From Bin125 sp026705025 (GTDB lineage Bacteria; Chloroflexota; Dehalococcoidia; Bin125), in NCBI GenBank assembly GCA_026705025.1, contig JAPPBN010000045.1, forward strand, positions 186,001 through 250,000: DNA of 64,000 bases, given 5' to 3'. Shown in pieces: positions 1-7,547 of the stretch. Every line of letters starts with the position of its first letter. Position 1 is the stretch's first letter. The notes under the pieces were generated by a model. That model had not been told where the DNA came from. It ran no database searches and saw only the letters and a list, made by a program, of their open reading frames with translations. The position numbers and the translations under genes were made by a program.

Positions 1-228
1 CGCCTGGCATGCGATCAGTGTGATCGGGTATTGGACCCGGATTGGCGAATTTGCCCGTGGTGCGTCGCGGAGATCCGCATTCCGTCTGATGACGCTCCCC
101 CGCCGCCGAGCGCCCCGGCCGGAACCCCGCCGCGTGATATCGTCGCCGAAGCCAGCCGACCTCAGGCTTCTCAGAGCGCATCCGGAGCGACCAGTGTCCA
201 GTCTTCGCGAGTCCCGACTTTCGATTGA
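1..228 (+). CDS. C-terminal part of a zinc-ribbon protein (5' end outside window)
   Basis: The first reading frame is open from base 1 to a TGA at 226-228. It encodes CDQC near residues 4-7 and CPWC near residues 18-21, a four-cysteine zinc-ribbon (double zinc ribbon type) knuckle. A proline/alanine/serine-rich, probably disordered tail of about 50 residues follows. The start lies before the window, so total length and any N-terminal domain are unknown. The last 35 bases overlap the start of the next gene, which suggests translational coupling. The cysteine spacing is seen directly. A role in protein or nucleic-acid binding would be inference from the fold. Confidence 0.72.
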   Translation, partial: RLACDQCDRVLDPDWRICPWCVAEIRIPSDDAPPPPSAPAGTPPRDIVAEASRPQASQSASGATSVQSSRVPTFD

Positions 229-1036
229 CGGGGTGGCCGGAGTCGTGACCAGCGCCGGCGACTCCGACAGTGCCGAAGCTGTCGTTTGCCTGCATAGCGT
301 GCCCGGTTCCGGGCGCGAGTTCCAGTGGCTGCTGCCGGAGACTGCGAAGCTCGCGCGCTCGATCGCCTTCGACCTGCCGGGATTCGGGAGGGCCGACAAG
401 CCACGTGACTTCCCTTACTCAATCGAGGGTTATCAGCAATGGCTCGCTCCGGCGATTGACGAGTTGGGGATTAGACGTGCGCACCTTGTCTTGCACAGCT
501 TTCACAGCCAGACGGGGCTGATGTGGGCGGCGATGAACCCTGACCGGTGCGCCTCGGTCACACTGCTCGACGGCGGGATCCTCGAGGACTATCCGGGCAA
601 CCTGGTCGCCAACATCTGGCGCAAGAAGTACGCCGGCGAGATTCTGCAGTTCATCACCACCCGCCCAATGTTCAAGCTGTTCATGCGGCTGGGCAATCCT
701 CGCGGCCTCAACCCGGAGTGGTTGGATGAGCTCATCACTGAAGACGACCGAGCCACGCGCCGCGTGACGCTGGAGCTCTACCGCAACACCAACTTCGACG
801 ACGCGAAGATCCTGCGCCAGGCACTCGCGCCGCGCGACGTTCCAGCCCTCGTCATCTTCGGCAGGAACGATCCGTTTATCAGCTGGCGCTATGCCGAGCG
901 CCAGCGGGAGACGTTCGCGGACGCCGATATCCACGTATGGGACGACTGCGGCCACTTCCCCCACGTCCAGCATCCGGAGCGGACGGCGGAGACAGTGACC
1001 GCGTTCCTGCAGACCGTGGTCGGGTCGGCTGGCTAG
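194..1036 (+). CDS. alpha/beta hydrolase fold protein
   Basis: A 280-residue alpha/beta hydrolase. The frame is open further upstream, but that part only shadows the zinc-ribbon gene. The GTG at 194 has GGAG six bases before it (184-187) and places the fold at the N terminus, so it is chosen. The oxyanion loop HSVPGSG lies near residues 34-40. The catalytic triad is probably Ser102 (LHSFHS), Asp226 (GRNDPF) and His254 (CGHFPH). The nucleophile elbow is odd: the small residues normally flanking the serine motif (G-x-S-x-G) are Leu and His. The substrate is unknown; the family includes C-C bond hydrolases, esterases and dehalogenases. The gene converges on the LLM gene with a 4-base CTAG overlap of stops. 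Confidence 0.88.
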   Translation: MSSLRESRLSIDGVAGVVTSAGDSDSAEAVVCLHSVPGSGREFQWLLPETAKLARSIAFDLPGFGRADKPRDFPYSIEGYQQWLAPAIDELGIRRAHLVLHSFHSQTGLMWAAMNPDRCASVTLLDGGILEDYPGNLVANIWRKKYAGEILQFITTRPMFKLFMRLGNPRGLNPEWLDELITEDDRATRRVTLELYRNTNFDDAKILRQALAPRDVPALVIFGRNDPFISWRYAERQRETFADADIHVWDDCGHFPHVQHPERTAETVTAFLQTVVGSAG

Positions 1037-2370
1037 TCGGTCGCTCCCAACTCGACAGCGAGGTTGGCCGTCTTCTTCATCTGTTCGAAGCGTTCCATCT
1101 GCTCGCGAGCGCGTTCTTCGGCGCCTTCGTGGTGGAAGTCGGACTCGCTTTGCGTTTCGCTGGCGACGACATCGAAGCCGTACGGACCGTAGGTCGGGAT
1201 GTCGTCGTCGGAGAGTTCCGCCATCATCTCGTTGCGCTCGGTCTTGCGCTTGAACGCTTCCTCGATGTACGGCGCGAGCTCTTCCTGCTTCTTCGCCTCT
1301 CGTTCTGCCTCGAACTCCTTGAATTCGGGCATCACATCGCGGGCAAAGATCTCGAGTGACTCGCAGATGTGTTCGTGGCGGTTGTTGCCGGCTTGCTGGA
1401 TGAAGACCGACTGGTCGACGCCGCAGTCGGAGAAGATGCGCAGATGCTCGCGCAGCTCGTCAGGCGTGCCGATGCCGCCCTCGCCGCCCTGCGGCGCCCA
1501 GGTGTCGCGCACATGCTCCCAGGCCTTCCAGATGTTGGTCCGGCCCGGCTTGTGCATGCCGGCGGCGTAGTGGTGACCCAGCGCATATTGGAAGAAGCGG
1601 AAGCCGTCGCCGCCGCGGGCCTCGGCCTCGGCCGCGTCCGGGTGAACCGAGAACGACGAAACCATCGCGATGTTCGCGTTGACCGAGTGTCCAATCGGCA
1701 CGCACTCGGTCTTGATCGTTTCGTAGTAGTCGTTGACCCAGTGTTCGGCCTCAGCCGGGTCGATGAATGCGAAGGTCAGGGCGCCGATTCCGAGCTTGGC
1801 CGCGAGGTGGATGGTGTCGCGGTTGGAGCAGGCGACCCAGAGCGGCGGGTGCGGCTTCTGCACCGGCTTGGGCACGACGTTGCGCGTGGGCATGGAGAAG
1901 TACCGGCCCTCGTATCCGGGATACGGGTTCATGGCCAGCATGTTGGCGACCTGCTCGACGGTCTCGAGCCACATCGAGCGGCGTTCCTCGGGGTTAATCC
2001 GATAGCCCTCGAGCTCGGCTCGCGAGGCGGACTCGCCGGTGCCGAAGTCGACTCGGCCGTTGGAGACGAGGTCGAGCGTGGCAATCCGCTCGGCCACGCG
2101 CGCGGGGTGGTTGTAGCCCGGCGGCATGAGCACGATGCCGTGGCCCAGGCGGATGTTCTTCGTCCGCTGCGACGCAGCGGCGAGGAAGACCTCGGGCGCG
2201 GAGGAGTGGGAATACTCCTCGAGGAAATGGTGCTCGACCTCCCAGGCGTGGTCAATGCCCAGGTTGTCCGCGAGTTCGACCTGGTCCAGCGCGTCCTGGA
2301 AGAGTTGCTGTTCCTGTCCCTCGCTCCATGGCTTGGGCAGTTGGTGTTCGTAGAAGATGCCGAATTTCAT
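1033..2370 (-). CDS. LLM-class flavin-dependent oxidoreductase (luciferase-like monooxygenase)
   Basis: A 445-residue member of the bacterial luciferase TIM-barrel family, which uses FMNH2 or F420 for monooxygenation or hydride transfer. Family features seen are the N-terminal MKFGIFYEHQLP strand, the WEVEHHF segment, GHGIVLMPPGYNHP, and DLVSNGRVDFGTGES before the long loop. The barrel ends near residue 345. A charged, Glu/Lys-rich helical extension of about 100 residues follows, longer than in typical members. ATG at 2370 has GGAG six bases upstream. The EthD-like gene ends 34 bases before it on the same strand, so the two are probably cotranscribed. The substrate is unknown. An F420 versus FMN preference cannot be decided from sequence alone. 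Confidence 0.93.
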   Translation of the reverse strand: MKFGIFYEHQLPKPWSEGQEQQLFQDALDQVELADNLGIDHAWEVEHHFLEEYSHSSAPEVFLAAASQRTKNIRLGHGIVLMPPGYNHPARVAERIATLDLVSNGRVDFGTGESASRAELEGYRINPEERRSMWLETVEQVANMLAMNPYPGYEGRYFSMPTRNVVPKPVQKPHPPLWVACSNRDTIHLAAKLGIGALTFAFIDPAEAEHWVNDYYETIKTECVPIGHSVNANIAMVSSFSVHPDAAEAEARGGDGFRFFQYALGHHYAAGMHKPGRTNIWKAWEHVRDTWAPQGGEGGIGTPDELREHLRIFSDCGVDQSVFIQQAGNNRHEHICESLEIFARDVMPEFKEFEAEREAKKQEELAPYIEEAFKRKTERNEMMAELSDDDIPTYGPYGFDVVASETQSESDFHHEGAEERAREQMERFEQMKKTANLAVELGATD

Positions 2371-2404
2371 ACGCGACTCCGTTTCGTGTCGGGTTGGATT
2401 GAGT

Positions 2405-3088
2405 CTACGAGACGACGACGATTTCTCGGCCCTGGAGGATCACCGTGGCCTCCGGATCGATCAGCGGCGGGAAGGGATCGCCCGGCTCGTCGGAGGGCGG
2501 TATGCCCTTGAGCGCCGACTCGGCGTCCGTGTACCAGAGTTCGGCGACGCCGTCCCAGGGCCCGCCCTCGACGCCGTGATTGGCGTGCGAAGTGGTGTAG
2601 CGCAGGCAGCGGCCATCGGCGCGGGCGATGCTGTTGGCGACCCTTGGCGAATGGCCGTCGCTCCAGGCTGCGAACAGTTCTTCGCGCGTGACGCCCTCGC
2701 CCATCTTGACGAATGCCACCCACTTGCAGGCGTCATCCGGCGGCTCCGAGTCGACGATGATGTTCTCGGTCGTGAACAAGCCGTCTGTTGTCGGCTCGAT
2801 CAGATCGCCGAAGCCATCGACCCCGCGCAACGCGCCTCGCTGTTCGCCAAAGGCCTGGTTGAAATGTTCGAAGTCGCGGAACCAGAGTTCGGCGACTCCG
2901 TCGTAGGGCATCTCGTCGGTCGCCGGCGGTCCGCCGAGCGATCCGGGATTTTCGAAGAAGGTGACGCAGTAGCGGACGGGCTTGGCCAGGTTGGCGACGT
3001 GCGGTGCGTGGATGCACTGCCAGAACTCGTAGAAGGTGTCGCGGTCGACGCCTTCTTTCTTCGTGACGGGAACGATCCATTTCAACAT
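2405..3088 (-). CDS. EthD-like protein with two dimeric alpha/beta-barrel (ferredoxin-like) domains
   Basis: A 227-residue protein with two similar halves. Residues 1-115 contain KWIVPVTKKEGV, WQCIHAPHV and VAELWFRD. Residues 120-227 contain KWVAFVKMGEGV, WSDGHSPRV and VAELWYTD. This is the internal duplication expected of a tandem EthD-type dimeric alpha/beta barrel. EthD-family proteins accompany oxygenase systems or act as small-molecule-binding enzymes; the H-x-P-x-V segment is conserved in both halves. The gene sits 34 bases upstream of the LLM oxidoreductase on the same strand, so a shared substrate is plausible but not shown. No strong ribosome binding site precedes the ATG. Confidence 0.82.
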   Translation of the reverse strand: MLKWIVPVTKKEGVDRDTFYEFWQCIHAPHVANLAKPVRYCVTFFENPGSLGGPPATDEMPYDGVAELWFRDFEHFNQAFGEQRGALRGVDGFGDLIEPTTDGLFTTENIIVDSEPPDDACKWVAFVKMGEGVTREELFAAWSDGHSPRVANSIARADGRCLRYTTSHANHGVEGGPWDGVAELWYTDAESALKGIPPSDEPGDPFPPLIDPEATVILQGREIVVVS

Positions 3089-3133
3089 CTTGCGCTCGCT
3101 TTCAGTGGCGCCGGTCCAGTCGGCTCTGGGCGG

Positions 3134-3139
3134 ATTCTA
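3134..3139 (-). promoter_or_regulatory. candidate -10 element for the EthD-LLM operon
   Basis: Read on the minus strand this is TAGAAT, five of six matches to the TATAAT consensus. It lies 45 bases before the ATG at 3088, a sensible leader length. No convincing -35 hexamer stands 16-18 bases upstream, so this is only a candidate. Confidence 0.3.
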
Positions 3140-3213
3140 GTGCCTGTTCGGCGCGGCTGATTTTGAGTTTTCAGGTTTGAGCAGAATTTTTTCTTCGGAC
3201 CCGCGCCGGCCCT

Positions 3214-3238
3214 GATCTCCAGTGTTTTACCGGAGATC
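3214..3238. repeat. inverted repeat, 7-bp arms plus 2
   Basis: GATCTCC (3214-3220) pairs with GGAGATC (3232-3238). After one mismatch two more pairs can form around a GTTTT loop. It stands about 125 bases upstream of the EthD start and just before the phased repeats. It could be an operator or a hairpin in the leader. There is no adjacent T-run of a standard terminator. Confidence 0.4.
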
Positions 3239-3251
3239 GTACGTTTCGGGT

Positions 3252-3474
3252 TTCAGGTTTTTTCAGGCTTCTTCAGGAATTTCAGATCCGATTTGTTCGG
3301 GTCTGTTCGATCCTGTTCGGTGCTGTCCGGTCGCCGGCGGCCGGATCCTGTCCGGTTCGGGCTTGTCGGGACCCATGCTGGAAGGGAGCGAGGTCGCGCC
3401 GGCGATCATTGAATTGCCGCTGATCGCGTGTTCGGATCGTTCGATCGTGTTCGGTCCTGTTCGGTCTCGTTCGG
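3252..3474. repeat. short repeats phased at about 10 bp
   Basis: TTCAGG starts at 3252, 3262 and 3272, with TTCAGA at 3281. TGTTCGG or a one-base variant starts at 3294, 3304, 3314 and 3324. A second run starts at 3429, 3439, 3448, 3458 and 3468. Spacing is 9 or 10 bases throughout, one turn of B-DNA. The units are too short and too degenerate for a CRISPR array. A comparable decamer array lies between mdh and fumC at 28111-28170. Confidence 0.6.
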
Positions 3475-3730
3475 CACGGGGCAGTTCGATGCGGACGGGT
3501 GTCGGCAGGATATGTCGGTTGTGGCAGGGGTCGGGACGGTTGACGATCTCGCGGCGGGGCACTGGTCTGTCCTCTCACACACTCTGGCTCAGCTTCAAGA
3601 GGTTCGTGCAGAATCAATCAACATGCGCTGCGGTCGTGGGACCATCATATACGCACATACGTGCTTGTCCAGACGTGTCGTATTCGGCGCTTCTGAAGCG
3701 CCGGGGCAGTCCACGGGGGAAGGGTTTGGA

Positions 3731-5095
3731 CTAGCGAACCGCCACAAGCTGTTGGCTCACTTCACGAGCTCGCTGAGCCTGGCTGCGGGCGATCTCTGCG
3801 CAGGCGCCGGTGTATGTTGCCGGGTCCAGCAACTGATCGAGTTCAGCTTCGGACAAGTGCTGGCGAACCTCTCGGTCGGCGATCAGCAGGTCGCGGAAGG
3901 CGACCTCCTGCACGGCGGCGTCCTGCGCGTGTTCGTAGACGACGTCGTGGGCGCGCTGGCGACCCACTTTCTCGCCCAGCGCCAGCATGATGCGCTCGCT
4001 CATGATCAGCCCGCCGGAGAGTTCGAGATTGGCTCGCATCCGTTCGGGTCGTACGTCGATGCCGTCGAACAGCAGGATCATCCGCGCGAGGATGTCGCCG
4101 ACCAGTTCAATGGATCCTTGAACGACGCGCTCGACCATGACGCTGGTCGATCCGTCGGCTTCATGTTCGGTGCGCATCGCGTCGAGCGCCAGCGGGAACA
4201 GGGTCGTGACCTGGGCTGCGGCCGCGCGGATGTCCTGAGAGAGCTTCGGGTTGCGCTTCTGCGGCATCGTGCTGCTGCCGACGGTGCCCGGCGGGACCGG
4301 TTCCTCGATTTCGCCGAATTCGGGCTTCATCAGGGTGTAGGTCTCGTCGGCGATCTTGCGGCACGTTGCGGCAAGCATCGCAAGGATCGCGGCATATTCG
4401 GCGTGGTGGTCGTGGCTGGTGCGGCCAGGCACGGGCATGGGCAGGAGGTCCAGATGCTTCGCCATGCCGGCCTGGACATCCAGTCCGGGCGCGCCGAACG
4501 ATGCCAGACTGCCCGCTGCGCCGCCCAGCATGGCAACGAAGACGCGCGGCTCGGCATCGTGTAGGCGTTCGACATGACGGCAAAGCTCGTCGATCCAGGC
4601 GCCCACCTTGTAGCCGAATGTGGACGGAACGGCGTGCTGGCCGTGTGTCCGGCCGGCGCAGGGGTCGTCGGCATGTCGCTCGGCGATTGGCGCGAGCAGT
4701 GACAACACCTGACCGATCTGGCCGAGGATGATCGAATGAGCCTGGCGCAGTTGCAGGATGTCGCCCGTCTGGGTGATGTTCTGGGTCGTCGCACCCCAAT
4801 GGACATAACCGCCGACTTCTCCGCCGAGTATCCGGTCGAGCTCCCAGATCAACGGCACCAGTGGGTGCGCCGTCACGGCCAGGCCGGCCTCGATGTTGTC
4901 GACGTCGAGTAACTCGAGCCGGCAGTGATTGGCAATCTCAACCGCAGCGTCGGCGGGAATCACGTCGAGTTCCGCCTCGGCGCGGGCCAACGCTGCCTCA
5001 ACGTCGAGCCAGGCCTGCCAGCGAGCTTCGCGGGTGAACAACTGACGGATTCCCGGATCGGGGACTCGGGCGGCGGTCGGTCGGTGCTGCATCAT
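3731..5095 (-). CDS. lyase of the fumarase/aspartase superfamily, PcaB / adenylosuccinate-lyase type
   Basis: A 454-residue member of the superfamily that breaks C-N or C-O bonds with release of fumarate, or cycloisomerises carboxymuconate. Signature segments are YVHWGATTQNITQTGD near residues 95-110, AGRTHGQHAVP near 147-157, and the catalytic-loop signature GSSTMPQKRNP near 276-286. The HWGATTQ form resembles 3-carboxy-cis,cis-muconate cycloisomerase more than housekeeping PurB. Catabolic neighbours also favour a degradative role, but the substrate is unproven. Start codons at 5095 and 5092 are adjacent. The gene is divergent from the CoA-transferase across only 57 bases, so regulation may be shared. 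Confidence 0.85.
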   Translation of the reverse strand: MMQHRPTAARVPDPGIRQLFTREARWQAWLDVEAALARAEAELDVIPADAAVEIANHCRLELLDVDNIEAGLAVTAHPLVPLIWELDRILGGEVGGYVHWGATTQNITQTGDILQLRQAHSIILGQIGQVLSLLAPIAERHADDPCAGRTHGQHAVPSTFGYKVGAWIDELCRHVERLHDAEPRVFVAMLGGAAGSLASFGAPGLDVQAGMAKHLDLLPMPVPGRTSHDHHAEYAAILAMLAATCRKIADETYTLMKPEFGEIEEPVPPGTVGSSTMPQKRNPKLSQDIRAAAAQVTTLFPLALDAMRTEHEADGSTSVMVERVVQGSIELVGDILARMILLFDGIDVRPERMRANLELSGGLIMSERIMLALGEKVGRQRAHDVVYEHAQDAAVQEVAFRDLLIADREVRQHLSEAELDQLLDPATYTGACAEIARSQAQRAREVSQQLVAVR

Positions 5096-5152
5096 CGGCT
5101 CCCTCTTGCGCGGCAGGTAGGATCGGACTGCAAGCTAACGAAGGATTTGACT

Positions 5153-6367
5153 ATGGTTGCTCCGCTTGAGGGAATTCGCGTGATCGAGGCGGCGAACTGG
5201 CTGGCAGCGCCGTCGGCGGCGGCCCTGATGGCCGACCTCGGCGCCGATGTCGTCAAGATCGAGAATCCCGTGGGAGACGCCTGGCGCACGACGCTGATGC
5301 GCGGTCGCAAACCGGATTTCGATCCCGAGACTGACGTCGACGCAGCGTACGAACTGGACAATCGCGGCAAACGGGGCGTGGCGTTGTCGCTTGAGGCGCC
5401 GGGCGCGAGCGACGTGGTCAAACGCATGGTCGCCGAGGCGGACATCTTCATCACCAACCTCACAGCGCCGCGAATCGCCCGGTACGACCTGTCCTGGGAG
5501 TCGCTGAAGCAAGTCAATCCCAGACTGATCTACGTCGTCTTGACCGGGTATGGCACGCGCGGACCCGACAACGCCATGACCGCCTTCGACTACTCCGCGT
5601 TCTGGTCGAGGTCAGGGATCATGAGCTTGATCGGCGAACCGGACGGTCCGCCGATGCCCTGCCGTCCTGGTCAGGGCGACCACGCGACGGCACTCAATCT
5701 GCTGTCGGGAACATTGGCCGCTCTACGCCTTCGCGATCTGACCGGTGAGGGGCAATTCGTCGAAGTGACGCTGCAGCGCACGGGCGCATGGACGATTGGG
5801 GCCGATGTTGCGACGTCGCTCATCCTGGAAGATCAACCGCCGCGAATCGATCGGGTGCAGCCCGGCAATCCGATGTTCAACTCCTACGAGACGGCGGACG
5901 GCCGCTGGCTGATGTTGGTGATGCCGACGGGCGATCGCTACTGGCATCCGCTCTGCCGGGCATTGGAACAGCCGGAGTGGAGCGAGGACGAACGCTTTTC
6001 GTCGTTGATGGGACGGATGGAACACACTTCCGAACTGACCGGGGCCATGCGCGAAGTGTTCAGCTCAAAGACGCTCGCGGAGTGGACGCCGCTGCTTAAT
6101 GTCGAAGGACTGACCTGGGCGCCGGTGGCGGAGTTGCCGGAGGTGATTGACGACCCGCAGATGGAAGCGATGAACGCCTGGACCGAGATCAATGGCCCAG
6201 AAGGGCCGTTCCGGACGTTGAACACGCCATTCGACATTGCCGGAGCGGACGTCGGGCCGCGCGGACCGGCTCCGAAGACGGGTCAACACACGCATGAGGT
6301 GTTGCAAGAGTTGGGACTGTCGGACGACGAGTTGGCGGAACTGGCCGCCAGTGGTGCGCTCGGCTGA
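5153..6367 (+). CDS. CaiB/BaiF (family III) CoA-transferase
   Basis: A 404-residue family III CoA-transferase, which moves CoA between carboxylic acids through an aspartyl-CoA thioester intermediate. The frame is open upstream, but ATG at 5153 has AAGGA seven bases before it and begins directly with the family N terminus (LEGIRVIE, MADLGADVVKIE). Aligning by eye with oxalate-type formyl-CoA transferase through ALRLRDLTGEGQ places the catalytic Asp at residue 176, in GQGDHA, so the enzyme looks active. The acyl-CoA dehydrogenase homologue starts 31 bases downstream, suggesting one operon. The acid substrate is unknown. Confidence 0.92.
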   Translation: MVAPLEGIRVIEAANWLAAPSAAALMADLGADVVKIENPVGDAWRTTLMRGRKPDFDPETDVDAAYELDNRGKRGVALSLEAPGASDVVKRMVAEADIFITNLTAPRIARYDLSWESLKQVNPRLIYVVLTGYGTRGPDNAMTAFDYSAFWSRSGIMSLIGEPDGPPMPCRPGQGDHATALNLLSGTLAALRLRDLTGEGQFVEVTLQRTGAWTIGADVATSLILEDQPPRIDRVQPGNPMFNSYETADGRWLMLVMPTGDRYWHPLCRALEQPEWSEDERFSSLMGRMEHTSELTGAMREVFSSKTLAEWTPLLNVEGLTWAPVAELPEVIDDPQMEAMNAWTEINGPEGPFRTLNTPFDIAGADVGPRGPAPKTGQHTHEVLQELGLSDDELAELAASGALG

Positions 6368-6398
6368 ACAATGACAGGTTGCGGCCGGATGGTGGATC

Positions 6399-7547
6399 GT
6401 GAGTGAAGAACTCGACCTCATCGTCAATGCGGTCCGTCGTTTCGTCCGGCGCGAGATCTGGCTCGAGGAGAAGCGAATCGATTCGAACGCTCCGCGGCTC
6501 CCGGTCGATACCCACGCGAAGCTGCTGAATCGCGCTGCCGAATTGGACATCGCCCCGCTGATGGCGCCCCGCGGGTCGGTCGACGGACCGCAAATCGACC
6601 TACCCGACGCTGATCGATTGCGGATCGCGGAGGAGTTGTCCCAGCACCGTGCGGGCGTGATCAACCCTGCGTACGGACTGTTCGATCCGGATCCGCCGCC
6701 ACAGCTGTACGCAGCCACCGAGGACCAACAGGAGCGTTTTCTCCTTCCAATGCTTCGGCGCGAAGTTACGTGCTTCCGAGGCCTCGACGATCCTGATCTC
6801 GCCTTGCTGCCGGTCGACGGAGTCCGCATCCGTGCACAGAAACATCCGAAGGGATGGATGCTCGACGGCACGAAGTTGTTCGTGGCCGACGCCTCAGACG
6901 CGGCCTTCGGCATCGTGTACGCAAACACGGAGGAGGTCCCGGGAGAGCGCGATGGGGTATCGGCAGTCGTCGTTGAAACCGATCGCGTGGGATTCCAGCG
7001 TTGGCGTCCCTGGCCGACCATCGCGGTGGGGCGGGACACCATGGAGATCAATCTGTCGGCCGTGAAAGTGCCGGAGTCGAATCTGCTGGGCGAGCCGGGC
7101 CGTGGTCCGGCGTTCGCGAACGATCTGGTGCTGCGCCGACGGCTGTTCACGGCTGCGCATCTGACCGGAATTGCCTCAGCGGCTCAGGACATGTGCCGCG
7201 GCGTCGTATGGTCGCGGCGAGAGCACGGCGCGCCACTGGCCCAGGGCGAGCGGGCGCGCCTGGCGCTCGCCGACAATGAAATCGAGGTCGCTGCTGCTCG
7301 TGTCCTGTATCTGTCTGCAGCGGATCGGACGGAAGAATTGGCCCTGGCGGCGACGGCGAACGCGGTCGGGATGGCCACGGTGGTGGTTGACCGTGCCATG
7401 GACCTGCACGGCGTCGCCGGAGGTTCGGCTGATTTGCCCCTGGAACGCTGGGCACGGGAACTGGGCTGGCAACGACTCAGTCTCGGCGGAACAGTTCAGG
7501 CAAAGCTGACCATTGCGCAGCGCCTGATCTCGACCTTCAAGAAGTGA
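6399..7547 (+). CDS. acyl-CoA dehydrogenase-family protein lacking the usual catalytic Glu
   Basis: A 382-residue protein with the three-part acyl-CoA dehydrogenase layout: helical N domain, beta domain around residues 120-230 (GWMLDGTKLFVADA), and helical C domain ending in the conserved LHGVAGGSADLPLERWARELG stretch. GTG at 6399 is the start. At the C-terminal YEGT position of medium-chain dehydrogenases the sequence reads SLGGT, so Gly363 replaces the catalytic Glu. The alternative Glu of isovaleryl-type enzymes in the inner helix is Arg (LRRRLF). It may be a partner subunit, as in heteromeric steroid-degrading dehydrogenases, or do other flavin chemistry. It overlaps the convergent next gene by 11 bases. 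Confidence 0.85.
   Translation: MSEELDLIVNAVRRFVRREIWLEEKRIDSNAPRLPVDTHAKLLNRAAELDIAPLMAPRGSVDGPQIDLPDADRLRIAEELSQHRAGVINPAYGLFDPDPPPQLYAATEDQQERFLLPMLRREVTCFRGLDDPDLALLPVDGVRIRAQKHPKGWMLDGTKLFVADASDAAFGIVYANTEEVPGERDGVSAVVVETDRVGFQRWRPWPTIAVGRDTMEINLSAVKVPESNLLGEPGRGPAFANDLVLRRRLFTAAHLTGIASAAQDMCRGVVWSRREHGAPLAQGERARLALADNEIEVAAARVLYLSAADRTEELALAATANAVGMATVVVDRAMDLHGVAGGSADLPLERWARELGWQRLSLGGTVQAKLTIAQRLISTFKK

Larger units (their letters stand above)
3089..3730. other. 642-base intergenic region with phased short repeats, no gene seen
   Basis: The gap lies between the 3' end of the lyase gene and the 5' end of the EthD gene, both on the minus strand. The open frames in it consist of repeat-driven, Arg/Pro-rich or low-complexity translation and lack ribosome binding sites. 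It holds a TTCAGG run, two TGTTCGG runs with near 10-base spacing, an imperfect inverted repeat at 3214-3238, and the candidate -10 site at 3134. Bases 3490-3730 show nothing recognisable. Confidence 0.7.

Noticed and set aside
3252..3474. CRISPR array
   Set aside because: Units are 6-10 bases with degenerate copies and no spacers of constant length; no cas gene is present.
3263..3617. Arg/Pro-rich small proteins in the repeat region
   Set aside because: Two frames give similar RTRPNRTEHD-type products only because ten-base repeats shift frame. No ribosome binding site is seen.
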